A stretch of DNA of 47,038 bases, taken from positions 1 to 47,038 of the IMG/VR virus record IMGVR_UViG_3300025030_000176; one strand, written 5' to 3'. A program made the translations under genes and the position numbers. The stretch comes from a virus. How positions within the stretch are numbered: the stretch's first letter is position 1; each line of letters starts with the position of its first letter. Positions 30,515 to 35,759 of the stretch are shown here, in pieces. Below the pieces are notes generated by a model that worked only from the letters and a program-made list of their open reading frames with translations, did no database searches and had not been told where the DNA came from.

Positions 30515-31117
30515 TTACCGGTCCACGATCGGTGCGGCGAGCGTCAGCGGGTGGAGCAGGACGATGTCCCACTGCCCAGTCGCCGCATTGGTCACGACGC
30601 GCATGATCTGGCCGACCGCACTGGTCGGGTCAACGCTGTAGGTGAAGCTGGTGAAAATGCCAGAGGCGGTCTGTCCACCAGAGACAGAGACCTCCTGCGC
30701 GCTGTTGGCACTGAGCAGACCGCCCAGCGTGGCGGTCGCGCTCCACAGGGCACCCTGGCCCGTGCGGCCAGTCTGCCCGACCACACCGGAACCGGTTTGC
30801 ACGGGGAAGACGTACGCGCCGGCCGAGAAGTTGGCCGTCACGGCCGACACCCGGAAGATGCCGCGCCGCCCGACCGGCATTTTGCCGTTGGCCGACGCCG
30901 AGCCGAAGGCGTCCCACATCGGGTTCTGGGCCAGGGCAATGCCGATGCCCGAATGCGGGAAATAGGCCGCCGCCGGCGTGCCGGTGGCCACCGCGATCAC
31001 GCTCTTGCCGCTAAAGGCCAGGTAGTCACCACGCATCGCCGTGTTGTTCGTGGACAGCATGTCCACGTAGACGATGGCATCGTCTCCCTGGCGAGGGTCG
31101 CCAATTGCTCCAGGCAT
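30515..31117 (-). CDS. Putative capsid decoration or head protein (200 aa)
   Basis: A beta-rich Gly/Ala/Thr protein: LSTNNTAMRGDYLAFSGKSV, FRVSAVTANFSAGAYVFPVQ. It lies between protease/scaffold and capsid genes, the common position of a decoration protein. Assigned by position and composition. Confidence 0.62.
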   Translation of the reverse strand: MPGAIGDPRQGDDAIVYVDMLSTNNTAMRGDYLAFSGKSVIAVATGTPAAAYFPHSGIGIALAQNPMWDAFGSASANGKMPVGRRGIFRVSAVTANFSAGAYVFPVQTGSGVVGQTGRTGQGALWSATATLGGLLSANSAQEVSVSGGQTASGIFTSFTYSVDPTSAVGQIMRVVTNAATGQWDIVLLHPLTLAAPIVDR

Positions 31118-31156
31118 TGCTCTTACTCCGATACTCCGTGTACTGGCTCACCGCGC

Positions 31157-32659
31157 CTAGGCGGCACCATTGACTGTGTGACGAAGCCGCGCGGCCTCAT
31201 CGCGACGGGCTTTCCATTCGAGGAAGTTCTCCCCGTCCTCGACGGGGGGCAGATCGTAGACCACGCGCTGCGCCGGCTGGCTCGGGGCCACTGGCCCGCC
31301 ACCCTGTACGAGGATGGGGGCAGTCGCCGTGTGCGCCGCGAGCAGTGCCGACTGCGCCGCCAGGAAGGCCGGCCAGTGCGTCTCGTCGGCCACCGCTGTA
31401 AGGAGCTGGCCGAGCACCTGGCCTCGATAGGCGTAGGGAATGCGCGCCGCTTCGACGGCGTGCGCCGCCCGCGCGCCGCGCTCATAAAGCGCCACCTGGG
31501 CCTGCACGGCGTCGAGCGCCTGCGCCTGCGTCACGGCTGCTTCCTGTGCCGCCGTCACTGCCGCTTGCGCGTCGGCGAGCGCCGTCTGCACTTCAGCGAG
31601 TTGGGTCGCGGCCTCGGCCAACTGCTCGTCACGCCTTACGGTCTGCACCTCGCGCCGCAGACGCGCGACGAACTCCGGTCGAGCCTCGCGCCACTCGTCA
31701 AAGTCCAGGGCGGCCAACAGCCGCTGCATCAATTCGTCCCCATTGCTGGCGGCGAGCGCCTCGAAACGGCCGCCGGCCGCCGGCCGGGTCACGATGTCTA
31801 CGCTATCGAAATCGATGAGCTCGGCGACGATCGGGCCCTCGCGCCCTTCGGCCTCACCTTTCTCGGTGCGGCCGATGCCGTTGATCGATAGGCCCATGAG
31901 CGGCTGGCCACTGGCGATGCTCTCTTCCGCCCAGGCCATGACATGCTCTTTGCGATCAGCAGCGCCCACCAGCTTGAGCTGGCCCTTGAGCGAACCGTCG
32001 TCCGCCGCAGAGACGTTGCGGTAGACACCCACCTGATCCATGATCGAGCGCTCGGGCCGGTCGCCCTTGAGCGGATGGTCGGCAAAGGCGCGGAGCCCCT
32101 CGAGCTTGGGCAAGGCCGCCGCCAGGGCTTCCCGCGGGTAGTAGCGGCCATTGAGCGACCAGCCGGGCCGGATCAGGGTCACGTCGAGCACGCCCTCAGC
32201 GCGGTTAGCAGCCTCGACCGTCACCTGCTCCAGCAGCACGCTGGTCTTCCGCCGAGGCATCGCTGCCGGTTCCCCGGCTTGCCCGGCGATGGCTTCTTTC
32301 TTGCTCGCGTCACCGCTGCCATCGCCGGCGAGCATGGCCTTCATATCGGTCAGGCTCATCTTGTGTTTCTTCGCCATGGCCGCCATGGCGTCATCATGGG
32401 AGAGGCCCTTGGCCATCATGGCGGCCATCTCAGCGCGCATACTGGCCGCGGATGGCGGCTTACCGCCCATCTCGCCCTGGCCATGCTCAGCCTCGTCGCT
32501 CGGTTCCAGCTCCGCTTGGCTTGCGCCCTCACCCTGGTGCTTGAAGAACTGAATCTCGCGTTCTCGCGCCTGCGCCGCCGCCTCGCTGTCGAAGCTGCCC
32601 AGCTGCTTCTTGCCATCGTGGCTGTAGAGGACGTACTTTCCGTCTTCTTTGCGGATCAT
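31157..32659 (-). CDS. Putative head maturation protease with scaffold domain (500 aa)
   Basis: ATG 32659 opens MIRKEDGKYVLYSHDGKKQL. The middle (GWSLNGRYYPREALAAALPK ... FADHPLKGDRPERS ... LMGLSINGIG) is typical of phage prohead proteases. The C-terminal half is a long Ala/Gln/Glu coiled coil, like a scaffold, then a Pro-rich end. Protease and scaffold fused in one chain is a known head-assembly plan; the protease would cut the scaffold away during maturation. The frame is open upstream through 9-bp repeats (PEPPEPPEP), but these are better read as leader. Confidence 0.75.
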   Translation of the reverse strand: MIRKEDGKYVLYSHDGKKQLGSFDSEAAAQAREREIQFFKHQGEGASQAELEPSDEAEHGQGEMGGKPPSAASMRAEMAAMMAKGLSHDDAMAAMAKKHKMSLTDMKAMLAGDGSGDASKKEAIAGQAGEPAAMPRRKTSVLLEQVTVEAANRAEGVLDVTLIRPGWSLNGRYYPREALAAALPKLEGLRAFADHPLKGDRPERSIMDQVGVYRNVSAADDGSLKGQLKLVGAADRKEHVMAWAEESIASGQPLMGLSINGIGRTEKGEAEGREGPIVAELIDFDSVDIVTRPAAGGRFEALAASNGDELMQRLLAALDFDEWREARPEFVARLRREVQTVRRDEQLAEAATQLAEVQTALADAQAAVTAAQEAAVTQAQALDAVQAQVALYERGARAAHAVEAARIPYAYRGQVLGQLLTAVADETHWPAFLAAQSALLAAHTATAPILVQGGGPVAPSQPAQRVVYDLPPVEDGENFLEWKARRDEAARLRHTVNGAA

Positions 32660-32675
32660 CTCGGTTCGCTTGCTT

Positions 32676-32710
32676 GGTTCTGGCGGTTCTGGCGGTTCTG
32701 GCGGTTCCGG
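32676..32710. repeat. 9-bp tandem repeat before the protease gene
   Basis: Nearly four units of GGTTCTGGC lie 17 bases upstream of the start. They resemble the 9-bp array in the portal gene in unit length, but not in sequence. Confidence 0.75.
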
Positions 32711-32731
32711 TCGGGAAAGTCGGGAAACACA

Positions 32732-32779
32732 AAAAAGCGCCGTCCTCGGCGACCAGGGGTCGCGCAAGAAGACGGCGCT
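32732..32779 (-). terminator. Rho-independent terminator
   Basis: On the minus strand AGCGCCGTC (32779-32771) pairs with GACGGCGCT (32744-32736), enclosing a second stem GCGACC/GGTCGC, and is followed by six T (complement of the A run 32731-32736). It ends the small RNA and separates it from the head operon. Confidence 0.9.
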
Positions 32780-32830
32780 CTATGGCGCTCAGCTATTCGG
32801 TTGAGGTGGACTGGGCTACTTCCTTACTTC

Positions 32831-32866
32831 GCTTCAATGGGGCCACGGCTTTTCAGCCGTGGAAAC
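32831..32866 (-). CRISPR. Solitary 36-nt CRISPR-like repeat
   Basis: Minus-strand reading: starts GTTTCCACGG, has an eight-pair stem (CCACGGCT/AGCCGTGG around GAAA) and ends in ATTGAAGC, the form of the 8-nt 5' handle left on crRNAs of many type I and type III systems. Length 36 is typical. No second copy is present nearby, so this is not an array. Confidence 0.72.
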
Positions 32867-32893
32867 ACCAGAAGAGCAAAGCACCTGGAAACT

Positions 32894-32923
32894 ATCCTAC
32901 AGCAGACTCGCGCGTGCTGTCAA
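32894..32923 (-). promoter_or_regulatory. Sigma70-like promoter of the small RNA gene
   Basis: TTGACA at 32923-32918 (a perfect -35 box) and TAGGAT at 32899-32894 (4 of 6 of the -10 box), separated by 18 bases. It points at the CRISPR-like repeat. Confidence 0.75.
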
Positions 32924-32956
32924 GTCGGTGCGAGCGAAGAGGCTCTCGCCGGCCGA

Positions 32957-33433
32957 TCAGGTCAAGCCGGCACGCTCCAAAATGGCCTCAATACGGTTAA
33001 TGCGGGTGTGGTCATACATCTGCACGGAAAACAAGAAGGCAAGCACTTTGGCCTGCGCGTCATGGGCGGTCAGCTCATCCGGGTCAAGCAGTGCCAGATC
33101 AGTACCTGTGGCGATCATCAGCCCTTTGCCAATGCGGCGCTGCGCCATTCTCTGCTGCGCCTTCGTCAGACGAACATGCTCACGAGGGTGGACGACACGA
33201 TAGCCGACCCCCTCTTCGACCTCCAACCAGCGATGCCGTAGATCACCCATCTCGCGACAGGCGCGATACAGCGGAGAACGTGACCGTTTGAATGGCCGCC
33301 CCAACGTCTCGTCAAGCTGGCTATAGGTAATCACGTCGCCTATAGCCACATTCGTCAGCAGGTCGTCGTAGATCCGTCGCCATTCCGGGACATTGACGAC
33401 GGTCGGTAGCGGAGTGTGTTCGATGATGTCCAT
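32957..33433 (-). CDS. Hypothetical DNA-binding-like protein (158 aa)
   Basis: A compact alpha/beta protein beginning MDIIEHTPLPTVVNVPEWRR. The segment VAIGDVITYSQLDETLGRPF followed by SPLYRACREMGDLRHRWLEV reads like a winged-helix fold. REHVRLTKAQQRMAQRRIG is basic and helical. I have the impression it is a recurrent family in phages of this kind, without a known role. It sits next to the small RNA gene and could regulate it. Confidence 0.68.
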   Translation of the reverse strand: MDIIEHTPLPTVVNVPEWRRIYDDLLTNVAIGDVITYSQLDETLGRPFKRSRSPLYRACREMGDLRHRWLEVEEGVGYRVVHPREHVRLTKAQQRMAQRRIGKGLMIATGTDLALLDPDELTAHDAQAKVLAFLFSVQMYDHTRINRIEAILERAGLT

Positions 33434-33501
33434 CCTCTCAATCCTCTTGTTGCTCTCCAGTGGTCGACGCCCCGCGGCGAAAGCCGCGAGATGTGGTCAT
33501 C

Positions 33502-33841
33502 TAAATCGCGGGCGGAAACCCCGTGTCTTCAGACCGGGGAGGAAGCCCGCCTCCTTTCCTGGAATTGGTACAATCTCCATGAGCGCAAAGGCACTGCGGC
33601 GTGTCACCGCAGCAACGGTTTCGCGCCTTAACAATTCAGGTTGCAGGTTCCGCCGCGCAGCCATACGGCGGGTAAAACGTGAAGTGCCAGGGCTTCGGCC
33701 CTGTGACACGCAGCATGGGCTACACGCCTGTGCTGCGGGGCGTGTTGTCGAGCGCCCCAACGTCTCGGAATTGCGGAGTGCTGTTCGCATCGCTCGTTGC
33801 TTTCAGGGACAAGCTTCCGGCTTCAGCCGGAAGTACTTGAC
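33502..33841 (+). mobile_element. 340-bp non-autonomous IS200/IS605-like element
   Basis: The first about 61 bases equal the left end of the full IS, again directly after TCAT (33498-33501). The right end (CCGGCTTCAGCCGG, ending TTGAC) is related but diverged. There is no tnpA or tnpB; the interior is different and strongly structured. It is probably moved by the TnpA of the full copy. Borders are set by alignment with the full element. Confidence 0.85.
33680..33841 (+). ncRNA. Candidate omegaRNA-like structured RNA of the small element
   Basis: Stems include CAGGGC-TTCG-GCCCTG (33688-33703), CGCAGCA/TGCTGCG (33709-33737) closed by GACA/TGTC, and an alternative GGGGCG/CGCCCC. The right-end hairpin follows. 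A stretch before it (TGTTCGCATCG...) aligns with the end of tnpB in the full copy, so this may be an omegaRNA gene kept without its nuclease. The guide would start AAGATATTCC in the flank. Confidence 0.5.
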
Positions 33842-34117
33842 AAGATATTCCCTGCCTTGCCCGGCCCTGCCTTGCCCTGCCTTGCCCGGCCCCGCCTGGC
33901 CCAGCCCAGCCCTGCCGTGCCCTGCCCCGCCCCGCCTGGCCCCGCCTGGCCCCGCCTGGCCACGCCTGGCCCTGCCGTGGACTTCGTGGCCCGTAGAGAG
34001 GCGACCAGCCATCCCTACAGAAGGGAGCCTCGCCCTGCCCTGCCGTGCCACGCCACGCCACGCCCCGCCGTGCCCAGCCTGGCCCTGCCATGCCCAGCCC
34101 GGCCCTGCCCAGCCGTG
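33842..34117. repeat. Degenerate 5-bp tandem repeat array (NNGCC), left of gene 34118
   Basis: About 130 bp (33851-33979) and 85 bp (34030-34114) are runs of NNGCC in which the GCC is nearly fixed and the two other bases vary. A non-repeat island of about 50 bp (33980-34029) separates them. The minus strand is (GGCNN)n and includes four G triplets with 2-base loops (34093-34110), a G-quadruplex motif just after the next gene's stop. No convincing gene here. Confidence 0.85.
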
Positions 34118-34720
34118 TTACTCGGCGGTCTGGTGCTTGTGGTCGTCGGCGGCAATCTCAGCGGTAAACCGGCCGTAGCCCAGCTTGCGTGCGTCGCCGA
34201 GCCCTTCCATCCGTCCAGCGCTCTGCACAATACGAGTCAGCATATCGAGATTCATCACATCCTCTAGAAGCTCTGCCTCAACCGTCAGGCGCCACTGACG
34301 GAAGCAAGGCCGCACGCGAATGACCTTGCCGCGCTGGATGCCGACGAGCCGCCGATCGTGGTAGAGCGGTTTCGCCCAGAGCTCGACTGGCTTGCGCGGG
34401 CCATCATACTGGAGCGCTACTCGATCGGTGGTGACCGCAAACGCGCGCACGACATTGGTTCCCTGGCGCACCACCTTGGCAGCGTTCTCGAAGCAGCGCA
34501 CCAGGTTTGCCGTGGGAATGTACGGCCCTAGCGCGGGATCGTGATAGAGCCCGCCCATAAATTCCAGCCGCTCGATCTCCACATCGTCGGCCTCCGTCCG
34601 GTTCGTTTTCTTCGCGGTAATCTCCGCAATGGCCTTGGTCAGCTCATCCGCTTTGTCCGCGAGGCGGACGTTGTGCATCAAGAGCGTCGTCGTCCCGGTG
34701 AGTTCAATCAGCACACGCAT
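34118..34720 (-). CDS. Hypothetical protein with RAMP/Cas7-like features (200 aa)
   Basis: ATG 34720 opens MRVLIELTGTTTLLMHNVRL. The middle has a Lys/Asp/Glu-rich helical insert and PYIPTANLVRCFENAAKVV; the C-terminal block is SAGRMEGLGDARKLGYGRF, a glycine-rich loop. A ferredoxin-like start, an IPTANL helix and a G-rich loop late in the chain remind me of RAMP (Cas7-type) folds, and I recall relatives in other phages. The assignment is tentative. NNGCC repeat arrays lie on both sides of it. Confidence 0.55.
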   Translation of the reverse strand: MRVLIELTGTTTLLMHNVRLADKADELTKAIAEITAKKTNRTEADDVEIERLEFMGGLYHDPALGPYIPTANLVRCFENAAKVVRQGTNVVRAFAVTTDRVALQYDGPRKPVELWAKPLYHDRRLVGIQRGKVIRVRPCFRQWRLTVEAELLEDVMNLDMLTRIVQSAGRMEGLGDARKLGYGRFTAEIAADDHKHQTAE

Positions 34721-34740
34721 GGTGTGTCGTCTTTCCTTTC

Positions 34741-34828
34741 GTGCCTTGCCGTGTCGTGTGTCCTTGCCTTGCCGTGCCTGGCCCCGCCTTGCCGTGCCTG
34801 GCCGCGCCTCGCCCGGCCTCGCCGCGCC
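34741..34828. repeat. Degenerate 5-bp tandem repeat array (NNGCC), right of gene 34118
   Basis: The same NNGCC period as the 33842-34117 array, starting about 20 bases upstream of the gene's ATG and so forming its leader. On the mRNA it reads GGCNN, with AAGG-like stretches near the start. The remaining bases up to 34976 contain no gene I can support. Confidence 0.85.
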
Positions 34829-34976
34829 ATGGCATCTTGGGTTGTGCACCAAGCTACGTTCTTCTACTACTACAACGTACACGTTTCGCGCACGTCTCGT
34901 TACGCAGTAAAATCGTGACACGCAGAGAAGGTGACAGCGCGCAGGCGCTCTAGAGGCGAGAGGCAAGAGGCCGTCG

Positions 34977-35384
34977 TTACCGCGCCGCCCTGCTCAGCAT
35001 CCTCACGCGCCCAGCCTGGCCATTGAGCGAGCTGAGCGACGGGCCGCCCTCGTAGGCCGACACACTCGCCGAGACGCCGGCATCAGAGACGTAGAGCACC
35101 GTGAGCTGGCGGCAATGGGAACGCCGGCAGCAGAGGTCGATCTGGGCCGACACGCCGGCGCCCAGAGGGCCATAGACCCGTAGGTAGCCGTACGGCGTGT
35201 GGCACATCTGGCAGCGATACTCCCAGATGTGGGCCGTGTGCGCCTGCGGATGCGGCACTGTCCCCGCATGGCGGGCGCTCTCGCTCAGGCTCAATGCTGA
35301 CGCGACCACCGCCTGCGCACTGGGCGAGATGGCAGGCAGCAGAGCGGGCGGACGGAAGCCGAGCCAGCCGGGCGGTGTGGTCAT
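34977..35384 (-). CDS. Zinc-finger protein, possibly Com-like (135 aa)
   Basis: An N-terminal Ala/Ser-rich helix precedes YRCQMCHTPYGYL, then IDLCCRRSHCRQL about 20 residues later, giving two Cys pairs like the Mu Com translational regulator. The C-terminal part is beta-rich. In Mu, Com acts on a phage DNA-modification gene. That role here is only a possibility. Confidence 0.62.
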   Translation of the reverse strand: MTTPPGWLGFRPPALLPAISPSAQAVVASALSLSESARHAGTVPHPQAHTAHIWEYRCQMCHTPYGYLRVYGPLGAGVSAQIDLCCRRSHCRQLTVLYVSDAGVSASVSAYEGGPSLSSLNGQAGRVRMLSRAAR

Positions 35385-35390
35385 CGGTGG

Positions 35391-35759
35391 TTAATCCTCT
35401 TCCTCTTCCGCTTCCACTGGTGGACCGGCAGCGAACCGCTGGATCGACAGCGCAAGGGCATGACACGCCTCGGGAAGCGTGCGGCCGCCGGCATTGATGC
35501 ACTCGCGCCGGTCCCACCACCACGAGTCGTAATCGTCTGGCATATCCGGACCCGCGGCGGCGCCATCACTGACATGCCTGATCAGACGGAACTCGCAGCG
35601 ATCGCGGTAGTACGTGCCGGTGCCCCGATCCTTCAGGCGCAGCTCCCACCCAGCCGCCTCGGCATCGGCACACAACGCAGTGAGATCACCTGCGCGCGCC
35701 GCGGCCGAGAGCTCAGGCAGCCGGTTGCGCGGTGGTTCCGTCCTCTTGAGTCTTGCCAT
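35391..35759 (-). CDS. Hypothetical protein (122 aa)
   Basis: ATG 35759 opens MARLKRTEPPRNRLPELSAA, inside the end of the MuF gene (47-base overlap). AARAGDLTALCADAEAAGWE and a WWWDRRECINAGGRTLPEA block follow, with an acidic tail. No family recognised. It is coupled to MuF expression by position. Confidence 0.66.
   Translation of the reverse strand: MARLKRTEPPRNRLPELSAAARAGDLTALCADAEAAGWELRLKDRGTGTYYRDRCEFRLIRHVSDGAAAGPDMPDDYDSWWWDRRECINAGGRTLPEACHALALSIQRFAAGPPVEAEEEED

Larger units (their letters stand above)
32731..32888 (-). ncRNA. Small RNA gene with one CRISPR-like repeat (candidate RNA anti-CRISPR)
   Basis: A compact transcription unit on the minus strand: a sigma70-like promoter (32894-32923), a start near 32887, one 36-nt CRISPR-like repeat (32866-32831), 51 bases of spacer-like sequence (32830-32780) and a strong terminator (32779-32731). 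The predicted RNA is about 155 nt and contains no protein gene. The layout is that of a one-repeat mini-array. Known solitary repeat RNAs of phages bind host Cas proteins and block them. A guide role for the 51 bases is the alternative. No cas gene lies in the window. Confidence 0.7.

Noticed and set aside
28468-30606. Very long plus-strand open frame (712 codons) over the head genes
   Set aside because: Its sequence is Arg/Pro-rich with no family motif and it lies opposite well-supported minus-strand genes; such frames are common in GC-rich DNA.
32881-32892. Second GGAAAC next to the CRISPR-like repeat, considered as a degenerate repeat
   Set aside because: Only six bases match and no stem is present; it overlaps the promoter region of the small RNA.
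33439-33501. Hairpin CGCGGC-TTTTC-GCCGCG just left of the miniature IS, considered as a second CRISPR-like repeat
   Set aside because: It lacks the length, end motifs and handle of a repeat; it is probably only a local hairpin in the leader of gene 32957-33433.
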